A DNA stretch of 64,000 nt from 2-02-FULL-55-14 sp964534125 (GTDB lineage Bacteria > Bacteroidota > Ignavibacteria > UBA10030): NCBI GenBank assembly GCA_964534125.1, contig CAZHOJ010000001.1, positions 840,428 to 904,427 on the forward strand, read 5' to 3'. Made by a program: the position numbers and the translations under genes. Each line of letters starts with the position of its first letter. The stretch's first letter is position 1. Below, piece after piece: positions 37,080 through 43,276 of the stretch. The notes under the pieces were generated by a model. It had not been told where the DNA came from. It did no database searches and saw nothing but the letters and a program-made list of their open reading frames with translations.

Positions 37080-37886
37080 TCATTCATTCAATGTACGTAG
37101 CAATAGTAACTCATCATCGGTGAGAATCCGGTCATAGAACCGCAGATCGTCGAGTGCTCCCCGATACGGCCACTCTCCGCCAGAAATATCCTGTTTGCCG
37201 ATAACGAGATAAGAAGCGCCGACGCGCGCCGGGCCGACTGCCGGGGCGGTTGATCCGGTCCAATATCCAGGAATTCTCAGGCCGTCCACGTACATCTCGG
37301 TCTTCGATGTGTCTGTGTAGGAGTGTGTTATGGCAACGAAATGCCACGAGCTATCGGCAACCATCCAGTAGATGTTCTGGATAGGCCGGTACTGTTCGAA
37401 CGGGTCGTTGCCCATCTGGCAGAAGAATACCAGACTGTTGTTGTCTATCTGGAGGGCAAAATGGATGGGATAGTTTGGTTGCGTGTAGTCCCGTTTGGAC
37501 AAGAGGATCCCTGCATAATATCCAGCCCATGGTGTCTCGAACGGGGTCGCCCTGAACCATAGTCCGATCGTCATCTCATTCGTGAGCTGGTTAAGAGTGG
37601 TCGAGACCGGGACCGTCACACTGGAAGATGTCCCGTCGAACGCAAAAGCTTTGCCTTCGGCTCCCCGACGATTTTCCGTTAGGGTTGTTCCACTCGAAGC
37701 ACCGTGATTGCCATTTCCGCTTCCGTCATTGGATGTACCGTCGAATGAGTAGTATGCTACAAGTCCCTCTGTCGGGGCACTGGGCGTTGAATCAGTTGGA
37801 GTGGGATCGGTCGGATCGGAATCATTCTCGCTGCAACCGGATTGGAAGACGAGAACTGCGCAGAGAACGAGAAGAGGATATCGCAT
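37080..37886 (-). CDS. LamG/concanavalin A-like lipoprotein (integron cassette 7)
   Basis: This 268-aa protein has lipobox FQSGC (about Cys18), an Asp/Pro/Thr-rich linker, then a LamG-type jelly-roll: GLVAYYSFDGTSNDGSGNGNHG at the start and the closing GALDDLRFYDRILTDDEL. The ATG at 37884-37886 has GGAG 6 bases upstream; the longer frame upstream overlaps the cassette 6 attC. It should be a surface lipoprotein that binds carbohydrate or protein ligands. The stop is at 37080, next to the GC-rich part of its attC. Confidence 0.87.
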   Translation of the reverse strand: MRYPLLVLCAVLVFQSGCSENDSDPTDPTPTDSTPSAPTEGLVAYYSFDGTSNDGSGNGNHGASSGTTLTENRRGAEGKAFAFDGTSSSVTVPVSTTLNQLTNEMTIGLWFRATPFETPWAGYYAGILLSKRDYTQPNYPIHFALQIDNNSLVFFCQMGNDPFEQYRPIQNIYWMVADSSWHFVAITHSYTDTSKTEMYVDGLRIPGYWTGSTAPAVGPARVGASYLVIGKQDISGGEWPYRGALDDLRFYDRILTDDELLLLRTLNE

Positions 37887-37949
37887 ATGGACTCCAGTGC
37901 ATGAGGATATTCGGCATGATACCGAGGTCGCACCGCCCCGACGGATTTG

Positions 37950-38008
37950 GACTACGCCCGTCCAAACGGTAGTGGAGGCGGGAGCCGCGGGGTTAGACGC
38001 GCGTAGTC
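37950..38008 (-). other. degenerate attC site of cassette 6
   Basis: A nested palindrome has outer arms GACTACGC/GCGTAGTC (37950-37957 and 38001-38008). Within it, R'' GTCTAAC (37992-37998) and R' GTTTGGA (37961-37967) lie only 24 bases apart around CCGCGGCTCCCGCCTCC. R'' matches the cassette's left end GTTAGGC (38580-38586) at 6/7 positions. Shorter than a usual attC, so recombination competence is doubtful. Confidence 0.55.
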
Positions 38009-38460
38009 TATTCATACGGATAAGGCTTGAGACCGAGAACACTGATGAGCGAATCACGCATCGAATTGGCATCCGGTGGACGGAGATGGATATGCGCAGA
38101 ATCCCAAATCATAGTCTCCGGGCCCTCGTGATACCCAACATCCCGGAGCCATACGAAATGATCTTTTGGATCGAAATAGAGAACGAACACATCGTGTTCA
38201 TCGAATGCAAAGAACTCGCCCGTGTCTTGCCTGACAATGGAGAGCTGATGAGCCCCATCAAAGAAGACATAGGATTCGTGCTGTCGCATGGCGTCCTGGA
38301 CATCTTTATTGAAGCATTCTCCCACGTAAAGTCGCGATGACCCCGTGTCCTGATTGATATCAAGGATATTTACCGTGAGATCATCAGGAAAGGAATCAAG
38401 AAGGTGATAGAACGTCTTCTTCCTCAGTTCAACCGTGTGCGCGTGGACGAGCCATCGCAT
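38008..38460 (-). CDS. unknown cytosolic protein (integron cassette 6)
   Basis: This 150-aa protein has no recognised family. It has alternating strands and an aromatic/acidic middle (FFAFDEHDVFVLYFDPKDHF) and no signal or membrane segment. GGAGG stands 7 bases before the ATG at 38458-38460; an earlier ATG at 38553 with a weaker AGGA is possible and would add 31 residues. The stop codon overlaps the palindromic attC. Orphan cytosolic proteins of this size are typical cassette cargo. Confidence 0.75.
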   Translation of the reverse strand: MRWLVHAHTVELRKKTFYHLLDSFPDDLTVNILDINQDTGSSRLYVGECFNKDVQDAMRQHESYVFFDGAHQLSIVRQDTGEFFAFDEHDVFVLYFDPKDHFVWLRDVGYHEGPETMIWDSAHIHLRPPDANSMRDSLISVLGLKPYPYE

Positions 38461-38579
38461 TGCAGTTCCTCCTTCAGGGGCGTCATATGACTCTGAATAG
38501 AAGAACGCCTTTTTTATGGCGTTTCGCGCCAACGGGCGTGCTTTGGATGGCATGGGTTTGTCCTGCTTAGTGTCAGCGC

Positions 38580-38683
38580 GCCTAACGTTAAGCGGCTAAA
38601 CTGCGGCGCCGCGTTGTGATGATTGGCCTATGGTCGTTTGACTTCATACAGTTTGCTGCGGCCACGTCAGTTTATGGTTGCGA
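38580..38683 (-). other. attC site of cassette 5
   Basis: R' GTTAGGC (38580-38586) is canonical. The L' arm AGTTTAGCCGC pairs with the L'' arm in CGTCAGTTTATGG, with one extrahelical base in the CGTCAG segment. R'' (TCGCAAC, 38677-38683) is degenerate and sits closer to the arm than usual. A dispersed repeat (38766-38961) lies between it and the gene of this cassette. Confidence 0.7.
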
Positions 38684-38793
38684 CAGGATCTGTTTCCAAC
38701 TCTTCTCAAACGGGCCGCGTGACCGGCGATAGTGTCACGCTCATGCAATTGTCAGGCATGGACCTCTAGGAGCTTGCGGAAAAACATTTCTCG

Positions 38794-38820
38794 CCTGCCC
38801 GACTGCGTCACGCAGGCAGG
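38794..38820. repeat. 27-bp nested mini-palindrome
   Basis: CCTGCCCGACTGCGTCACGCAGGCAGG reads as arms CCTGCC.../...GGCAGG around a GACTGCGTCACGC centre, nested in the element 38766-38961. Confidence 0.55.
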
Positions 38821-38827
38821 CAGCGAG

Positions 38828-38863
38828 CCCGCCTGCCGTTGGAGATCCAAAAAGGCGGGCAGG
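38828..38863. repeat. 36-bp nested mini-palindrome (TTGGAGAT core)
   Basis: Arms CCCGCCTGCC / GGCGGGCAGG surround a TTGGAGATCCAAA core. A second copy with the same arms and TTGGAGATTTCCAAA core is at 39804-39843. Confidence 0.7.
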
Positions 38864-38957
38864 CGCTACGTTTTTGATAACTATTTGATCGTTGCGTTCG
38901 TCGCCAACGTTGCGAGCGCCGCGCGAAACCTTCCCAAGGGGATTTTTCCGCAGCCCG

Positions 38958-39512
38958 CTAGCTCGACTCCCCTTCAACCTCTCTGAATTCGACCCAGAAC
39001 AACCCGCGGAAATCTCCTTCCTTGAAGTCACGGGCTCGATCTCGCGGGTAGTGTTCATCGATACGGGACGCCACCTCTGGCGCCAGAGCGCTCCCGTGAC
39101 AGGTCAGGCACATTCCCTTGACAAAGATGGGCTCAACGTAGCCCACCGCACCATCCTCGAGTTGAACAACCTCGGGATCGGTCTTCCCCGGCGTGGCCAT
39201 GTAGCCTTCCAGCAGGGGACGCATCCATTCTCTCGGTGCATTGCGTTCATTGCGCAGTCTGTGGCTTGTGCGGCCAAGTTCTATGCCGGCACCACTCACT
39301 TCTTCCGCAATTGCCGGCGCAACCCGTTCGCAGACGTCGATCGCTTCCCCGGGCCCGACTTCCAGTCCCTGTTTCAGGGCGGCCATCAGCTCCGTCTTGA
39401 ATGGATTCAGTGCTTCCTTGCCGCGCTCCAGCCAGGCCGCACGGTCGAGCTCCTCTTTTGCGCATCCTGACATACCGAGTGTGAGAATTGCAATGACGGT
39501 AATGTATCTCAT
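38958..39512 (-). CDS. DUF3365-type heme-binding lipoprotein (integron cassette 5)
   Basis: This 184-aa protein has lipobox GMSGC (Cys17). A helical DUF3365/Tll0287-like sensory domain follows, with the c-type heme motif CLTCHG near residue 136 and the lead-in YVEPIFVKGM. Start at the ATG 39510-39512 with GAGAGGA upstream. It is probably a periplasmic redox- or ligand-sensing heme protein. It occupies an integron cassette of about 1.08 kb together with a dispersed repeat. Confidence 0.86.
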   Translation of the reverse strand: MRYITVIAILTLGMSGCAKEELDRAAWLERGKEALNPFKTELMAALKQGLEVGPGEAIDVCERVAPAIAEEVSGAGIELGRTSHRLRNERNAPREWMRPLLEGYMATPGKTDPEVVQLEDGAVGYVEPIFVKGMCLTCHGSALAPEVASRIDEHYPRDRARDFKEGDFRGLFWVEFREVEGESS

Positions 39513-39659
39513 ACAATGTCCTCTCTCGAATCTTATCAATGTTCAGCCTGGCGGCTGGCGGTTAAGACGGTACCGAAGGTTGCAGGTCTATTTATCACGC
39601 CGCTCCCCCCAATTCTGTGGTGCAGTGCAGATAACCGTAATGCGAGGCTCGAGGTGGCG

Positions 39660-39895
39660 GTGTAATGTTCAGGCGCTAAGTCCGAATGCGGCCTGCGAGC
39701 GATTTGCCGCGAGCAGTTGCCATATTCGGAACCCCGCCGTCTGTTTGGCGGGCCCGCCCGCCCGATTCTCGGTTTTGGCGGGCCTGCCCCTGCCTGCCGT
39801 GCGCCCGCCTGCCCATTGGAGATTTCCAAATCGGCGGGCAGGGCAGTCAGGCAGGCGCCGAAACGTAAGTGGAGGCGGGAGCAGCGGGGTTAAGC
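39660..39895 (-). other. attC site of cassette 4
   Basis: R'' GCTTAAC (39889-39895) is canonical and matches the cassette left end GTTACGC (40379-40385) at 6/7. L'-R' reads CTTAGCGCCTGAAC then ATTACAC (39660-39666), where the usual first G of R' is an A. The long middle contains GC-rich tracts shared with the cassette 7 site and a 40-bp mini-palindrome. Confidence 0.65.
39804..39843. repeat. 40-bp mini-palindrome inside the cassette 4 attC
   Basis: Arms CCCGCCTGCCC / GGCGGGCAGGG flank TTGGAGATTTCCAAA. The same position in the cassette 7 site lacks it, which marks it as an insertion. Confidence 0.7.
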
Positions 39896-39908
39896 GGTGC
39901 GGCATGAC

Positions 39909-40349
39909 TTATTCGACAGTGAATGAATTCGAGTAGATATACTCCAACTCTGTCCAACCCGCAATCCTCCCATATGGATATTTCAAGCGATACAGCCCAG
40001 GCCGAGAGATTTCAAATGTGTCAATGACGGAGTTTCCCGGTTCCAACCGTAGTGAACCGCTGGGATAAAGGGCCAGGCACGTGATGGCAATATTGCCGGC
40101 ATCAGTCCATTCCGAATCTTTCATGTGCTCGATGTAAAAACCTATCCGAAAGTTGCAATGGAGAAGGTATGGTGAATAGTCCGCATTGTTGGCCAGTACC
40201 ACCGAAATCTTGTCGCTTGCACGGTAGAGGGCCCGATCGGTCGTCGCTGTGATCATTCCGGCTGTCTCCGTCCCACTGTCGGCACAGCCAGCGATGATCA
40301 GCATTGTGAGCACACAGAGTGCTCTGGCTTGCGTTACCTGTGATTTCAT
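39909..40349 (-). CDS. small lipoprotein (integron cassette 4)
   Basis: This 146-aa protein has lipobox IAGC (Cys22) and a single beta-sandwich-like body (DRALYRASDKISVVLANNADY, LEPGNSVIDTFEISRPGLYRLKYPYG) similar to small immunoglobulin-like or BsuPI-type domains. The stop lies 13 bases before R'' of its attC. Function unknown; predicted outer-membrane or periplasmic lipoprotein. Confidence 0.8.
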   Translation of the reverse strand: MKSQVTQARALCVLTMLIIAGCADSGTETAGMITATTDRALYRASDKISVVLANNADYSPYLLHCNFRIGFYIEHMKDSEWTDAGNIAITCLALYPSGSLRLEPGNSVIDTFEISRPGLYRLKYPYGRIAGWTELEYIYSNSFTVE

Positions 40350-40378
40350 CAGGTTGACAGCATGACTACTGCCGCACC

Positions 40379-40540
40379 GCGTAACGGACTTGAGCTAGCC
40401 TGCGGCGCGGTGTCAATGTGCGCGCGATTCGCCCTTGATACTGAATTGCTGTTGACCGAGAACAAAACCGCAAAATTGCTGACTGCCTCGACCACCGAGC
40501 GCGTGCATGCCGCGCCGTCAGGTTGAGCGATTTGTTAGGC
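40379..40540 (-). other. attC site of cassette 3
   Basis: R'' GCCTAAC (40534-40540) is canonical, L'' GGTTGAGC with CCGTCAGG, L' CTGCGGCGC/TTGAGCTA, R' GTTACGC (40379-40385). The arms pair with one extrahelical base. R'' matches the cassette left end GATAGGC (40924-40930) at 6/7 positions. Length 162. Confidence 0.82.
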
Positions 40541-40906
40541 GTCGCCAACCCGCAACAACCAAATGATTGTTCGCGCCCCAAGAAACGCTATTGTGGTAAA
40601 GACCACCCCCACAATCAGCATCGGAGGTCCCCACACGACTGACGATATGCCGGCAGTCACCATCAGTGAAATAAGCCAAGCTGTGCGAACCGGACGACGG
40701 AATCTCTGCCAGTAGAAGCAAGTAACCGCGGTCAGCAAGCTCAGGCATCCGCACGCAATCTGAACAATCGTCTCTGCCACTTGACCAATTGTCTGGGATC
40801 GAGGAATTTGACTGAAAGCTCCCGTGATAGAGACCCAGGCTAACACAAGGACCAGAAGTACCGTGCCCATCAGAATGATCCGCCGAACAGTCGGGCCAAG
40901 CTTCAT
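40535..40906 (-). CDS. three- to four-helix membrane protein (integron cassette 3)
   Basis: This 123-aa protein has helices at about 10-28, 42-60, 68-88 and 92-110. Its stop codon TAA is the TAA of the R'' box GCCTAAC of its own attC, a tight packing often seen in integron cassettes. No family recognised. A short AAGGAGC tract (40913-40919) precedes the ATG at 40906. Confidence 0.8.
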   Translation of the reverse strand: MKLGPTVRRIILMGTVLLVLVLAWVSITGAFSQIPRSQTIGQVAETIVQIACGCLSLLTAVTCFYWQRFRRPVRTAWLISLMVTAGISSVVWGPPMLIVGVVFTTIAFLGARTIIWLLRVGDA

Positions 40907-40923
40907 GTGTGCTCCTTTAAGGC

Positions 40924-41093
40924 GCCTATCGGACTGAGCTAAGTTGCGGTCAACGTTTCAGCGCCTGGGCTGACGAGGTTGACCTGTTTATGCAGCTATT
41001 TTACTTACTTTCCGATAAAACTACACATTCCCGACTTTGCTCCCGTCTCTCGCTGCGTCAGCGGTTGACCGTCAACTTCAGCGAGTGTTAGGC
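40924..41093 (-). other. attC site of cassette 2
   Basis: R'' GCCTAAC (41087-41093) is perfectly complementary to the cassette's left end GTTAGGC (41326-41332). Arms AAGTTGCGGTCAAC and GTTGACCGTCAACTT pair with one extrahelical base. R' GATAGGC (40924-40930) has A for T at position 2. Length 170. Confidence 0.82.
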
Positions 41094-41135
41094 GGGCGTA
41101 TCAGGTGCTTCATAGACGAAGCAAACGTGGATTAC

Positions 41136-41303
41136 CTACGGTTGCTTCACTGATGGCCACAACTGTATGTACACAACATCAAGAAGCAAGAGAGCGATTC
41201 CGGCGTTGTAGAAGGTCTCACCATAATCCTTTCCAATTCCAAACGCCGATGCGATCAGTGACACTGCTCCGAGTATGAATATGACTATCTGTGACAGTCG
41301 CAT
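41136..41303 (-). CDS. 55-aa two-helix membrane protein (integron cassette 2)
   Basis: ATG at 41301-41303, TAG at 41136-41138, strong GGAGGA 6-7 bases upstream. The peptide starts MRLSQIVIFILGAVSLIAS and has a second hydrophobic stretch (FYNAGIALLLLDVVYIQLW). It fills a 402-base cassette between two well-formed attC sites and is below common gene-calling cut-offs. Function unknown. Confidence 0.75.
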   Translation of the reverse strand: MRLSQIVIFILGAVSLIASAFGIGKDYGETFYNAGIALLLLDVVYIQLWPSVKQP

Positions 41304-41325
41304 GATCTGTCCTCCGATACGATCC

Positions 41326-41482
41326 GCCTAACGGTCAGGTGCTAAGCTGCGCACGAGCGTTGTTATGATTGGTTGTCGTTGTGTCTGCACCATTTTCACC
41401 TCTACCGGCCCCGTTGAGTTTGCACCATGATCGGCACCCGCTTGTGACGCGAAGTGCGTCAGCTTGAGCACCGGGGTTTTGC
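41326..41482 (-). other. attC site of cassette 1 (gene-free cassette)
   Basis: R' GTTAGGC (41326-41332) is canonical. Arms 41338-41354 (17 bases) and 41454-41472 (19 bases) pair perfectly apart from two extrahelical bases, the hallmark that orients attC recombination. R'' GCAAAAC (41476-41482) is degenerate but complementary at 6/7 to the cassette's left end GTTTTTC (41515-41521). No gene fits between 41483 and the terminator. Confidence 0.85.
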
Positions 41483-41521
41483 GGGCGCAATTACCAATGA
41501 TATACTGCGCGCGCCCGAAAA
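41476..41521. repeat. hairpin at the head of cassette 1
   Basis: Arms GTTTTGCGGGCGC and GCGCGCCCGAAAAAC enclose about 20 bases. It corresponds in form and position to the hairpin of cassette 9 (35866-35911): R' of the flanking site and R'' of the cassette's attC pair with each other. Confidence 0.65.
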
Positions 41522-41542
41522 ACCTCAGCTTTAGCTGAGGTT
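41516..41542 (-). terminator. intrinsic terminator between Pc and the first cassette
   Basis: A perfect 10-bp stem with a two-base centre (AACCTCAGCT / AGCTGAGGTT, 41521-41542) is followed on the minus strand by GTTTTTC. It lies about 130 bases downstream of the putative cassette promoter, directly before cassette 1. Confidence 0.7.
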
Positions 41543-41675
41543 GGCGCGTTTGTGAGTGAATGATGTGATGGGCTGAGAGGAGACCGGCGTTCCGGCCAAC
41601 GGTGGGGGGACGAGATCTGGTCCCGACAGAGTCGGGTCGGACTGCACGGTGCCCGCACAGCCTCACGTTCCCCCA

Positions 41676-41705
41676 AATGTACGTCCGGGAGACTCCCCCT
41701 GTCAA
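41676..41705 (-). promoter_or_regulatory. putative cassette promoter Pc
   Basis: On the minus strand: TTGACA (41700-41705), 18-base spacer, TACATT (41676-41681), which continues as TACATTTG. This fits both a sigma-70 promoter and the Bacteroidota form TTG-N(19-22)-TAnnTTTG. It points into the cassette array, as a Pc must. Confidence 0.65.
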
Positions 41706-41782
41706 TCCCTAAAATTAGTGAGTCAGGAATGAGAATCCTCAATGGGGATAGACTGAGAGGCAGAAATCCCCAGTATTGGTGA

Positions 41783-41813
41783 TTGCTATCCGGCACGGCA
41801 GCGTCTACCTTCG
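41783..41813 (+). promoter_or_regulatory. putative intI promoter
   Basis: TTG (41783-41785) and TACCTTCG (41806-41813) are 23 bases apart start to start, close to the geometry of the Pc candidate (24). It lies 27 bases before the intI start codon. Only one half-site is a good match. Confidence 0.35.
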
Positions 41814-41839
41814 CACGGAACAACAGAGGGGGACCTGCC

Positions 41840-42859
41840 ATGCAGAACCTGTCGTTGCCCGAACGCATCCATAACGTCGCTCGCGTCAAGCATATGAGCT
41901 ACCGCACCGAGGACGCCTACAGCCACTGGATCAATCGCTACCTCGCCTTCCACAACGAACAGCCCCCGGAAAAACTCCGCGAAAAGGAGATCTCCGCATT
42001 CCTCACACACCTCGCTACCGAACGCGAAGTGGCCGCCTCTACACAGAATGTAGCCCTCAACGCCATCGTCTTCCTCTACCATGAAGTGCTCAATATCGAC
42101 CTCGGCCAATTCCCCAAATACGCCCGGGCCCACCGGCCCAGACGCCTCCCCGTCGTCTTCTCACAGCATGAGATCGGCCTCATCATCTCGAACATGTCCG
42201 GTTCCCCTGCGCTCGTCGCAGCACTTCTGTATGGCGCGGGCCTCCGGCTCATGGAATGCCTCAGCCTCCGCCTGAAGGATGTCGACCTGGAACGACTGCA
42301 GATCAGCGTCCGCGAAGGGAAAGGCGCGAAGGACCGCATGACCATCCTCCCCCGAATGCTCGTCGAACCGCTCCGTGCGCAAATGAACCACGTCAAAGTG
42401 CTCCATGAGGTCGACCTCGCAAACGGCCATGGCGCAGTCGTCCTGCCGCTCGGGCTCGAGACCAAATTCCCCAACGCCGCAACGGAACTCGGCTGGCAGT
42501 TCCTCTTTCCCTCGCCGTTCAAGACGCGCGACATCCGCACACACCGCATCACGCGATGGCACCTCGACCCCAGCGCTATCCAGCGCCAGTTCAAGGATGC
42601 TCAACGGAAGGTCGGACTGACGAAATCAGGCGGATGCCACGCGCTCCGGCATAGCTTCGCGACACATCTGCTCGAACAGGGGGAGAATATCAGGGTGGTG
42701 CAGGAATTGCTCGGACACCAGGACGTGCGGACAACGATGATCTATACGCACGTGCTGGCAAAGAATGCGGCCAGAACGACAAGCCCGCTCGACGTGGCCA
42801 TGACCCGGATCATCATAGGCGGCAAGAAGGGGGAACTGCCGCCGGGGGATGCAGACTAA
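41840..42859 (+). CDS. intI: integron integrase IntI
   Basis: This 339-aa tyrosine recombinase would insert and excise gene cassettes by attI x attC recombination on single-stranded attC. Catalytic residues visible: Arg136 (GAGLRLME), Lys161/164 region, His267 and Arg270 (CHALRHSFATHLLE), His293 (LLGHQD), nucleophile Tyr302 (TTMIYTHV). Residues about 195-225 (GHGAVVLP...KFPNAATELGWQF) are the extra segment found in IntI but not in XerC/XerD. GAGGGGG stands 7 bases before the ATG at 41840. It diverges from the cassette array at 35.7-41.5 kb. The gene looks intact. Confidence 0.96.
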   Translation: MQNLSLPERIHNVARVKHMSYRTEDAYSHWINRYLAFHNEQPPEKLREKEISAFLTHLATEREVAASTQNVALNAIVFLYHEVLNIDLGQFPKYARAHRPRRLPVVFSQHEIGLIISNMSGSPALVAALLYGAGLRLMECLSLRLKDVDLERLQISVREGKGAKDRMTILPRMLVEPLRAQMNHVKVLHEVDLANGHGAVVLPLGLETKFPNAATELGWQFLFPSPFKTRDIRTHRITRWHLDPSAIQRQFKDAQRKVGLTKSGGCHALRHSFATHLLEQGENIRVVQELLGHQDVRTTMIYTHVLAKNAARTTSPLDVAMTRIIIGGKKGELPPGDAD

Positions 42860-42949
42860 GAGCTCATGTCACTCAACGATACTAGAAGCTATCTCAAAAA
42901 TACTCTGCACAGGATGGTTTCTCGCAAAGCTCGCAAAGAAGGCAACGCC

Positions 42950-42968
42950 CCTGCCTGCGGCAGGCAGG
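42950..42968. repeat. 19-bp nested mini-palindrome
   Basis: CCTGCCTGCGGCAGGCAGG, inserted in the element 42882-43094; the corresponding point in the copy at 21248-21412 lacks it. Confidence 0.8.
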
Positions 42969-43039
42969 CGCAACGTAAAACTTAACATAATGTAGGGGTC
43001 CTACGTTGCGAGCTTTCTTTTTTTCCGTTGCGGTCGTTG

Positions 43040-43066
43040 CCTGCCTGCAGGTGTTCGTCAGGCAGG
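43040..43066. repeat. 27-bp nested mini-palindrome
   Basis: Arms CCTGCCTGCAGG / TCAGGCAGG. It is the reverse complement of the one at 14556-14582 with one mismatch, and is absent from the family A copy at 21248-21412. Confidence 0.85.
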
Positions 43067-43091
43067 CGAGAAATGTTTTTGAGATGGCCTC

Positions 43092-43247
43092 TAGAACCCA
43101 TCTCAAAAAGCCAAAACAACCAGAAACAGACTCTCGCAAAGACCGCCAAGCCCACACAGAACGGCTATTGAGGGGGGAATCCTTTCCATCCAGATCCTTG
43201 GCGAACTTTGCGACCTTAGCGAGAGGTATTATTGAGTTCGCTTCTAC
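43092..43247. repeat. palindromic element with the same termini but a different core
   Basis: Left end TAGAACCCATCTCAAAAA overlaps the end of the previous element; right end TTGAGTTCGCTTCTA is more degenerate. The core has CTCGCAAAG...CTTTGCGACC...GCGAGAGG. The two elements are directly abutted. Confidence 0.7.
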
Positions 43248-43276
43248 CTATTCATAGAGTGGAAGAGCACGGACCT

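Larger units (their letters stand above)
38766..38961. repeat. palindromic element inside integron cassette 5
   Basis: Inverted termini CTAGGAGCTTGCGGAAAAA / TTTTTCCGCAGCCCGCTAG; the core has CTCGC.../GCGAGCG arms as in family A. Two mini-palindromes sit inside it (38794-38820, 38828-38863). Its right end overlaps the last codons of the heme-protein gene by a few bases, so the insertion may supply that gene's stop region. Confidence 0.75.
41543..41839. promoter_or_regulatory. integron control region: attI, cassette promoter and intI promoter
   Basis: This gene-free stretch between the terminator and intI should contain attI. A small hairpin CCCGAC/GTCGGG lies at 41622-41636, and an imperfect palindrome (CAATGGGGAT / ATCCCCAGTATTG) at 41740-41778 in front of intI could be an operator. 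The exact attI crossover cannot be fixed by eye; the GTTTTTC box at 41515-41521 is the most likely junction with cassette 1. Confidence 0.55.
42882..43094. repeat. dispersed palindromic element, family A copy 2
   Basis: It matches the element at 21248-21412 in reverse orientation, with termini CTAGAAGCTATCTCAAAAA / TTTTTGAGATGGCCTCTAG. It is longer because two mini-palindromes are inserted, at 42950-42968 and 43040-43066. It starts 23 bases after the intI stop. Confidence 0.88.

Noticed and set aside
41328..41705. 125-aa minus-strand open frame before the first cassette
   Set aside because: It runs through the attC of cassette 1, the terminator and the putative Pc promoter, starts at the -35 box and has no family resemblance or ribosome site.
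41840..42859. Reading the recombinase as XerC/XerD or a phage integrase
   Set aside because: The extra segment of about 30 residues before the HxxR box, with GWQF and KFPNA features, and the adjoining attC array are specific to integron integrases.
21248..43247. The CTTTGCGAG and CACAAAGAAC repeats as a CRISPR array
   Set aside because: Repeats are dispersed, palindromic and of irregular spacing; there are no regular spacers and no cas genes.
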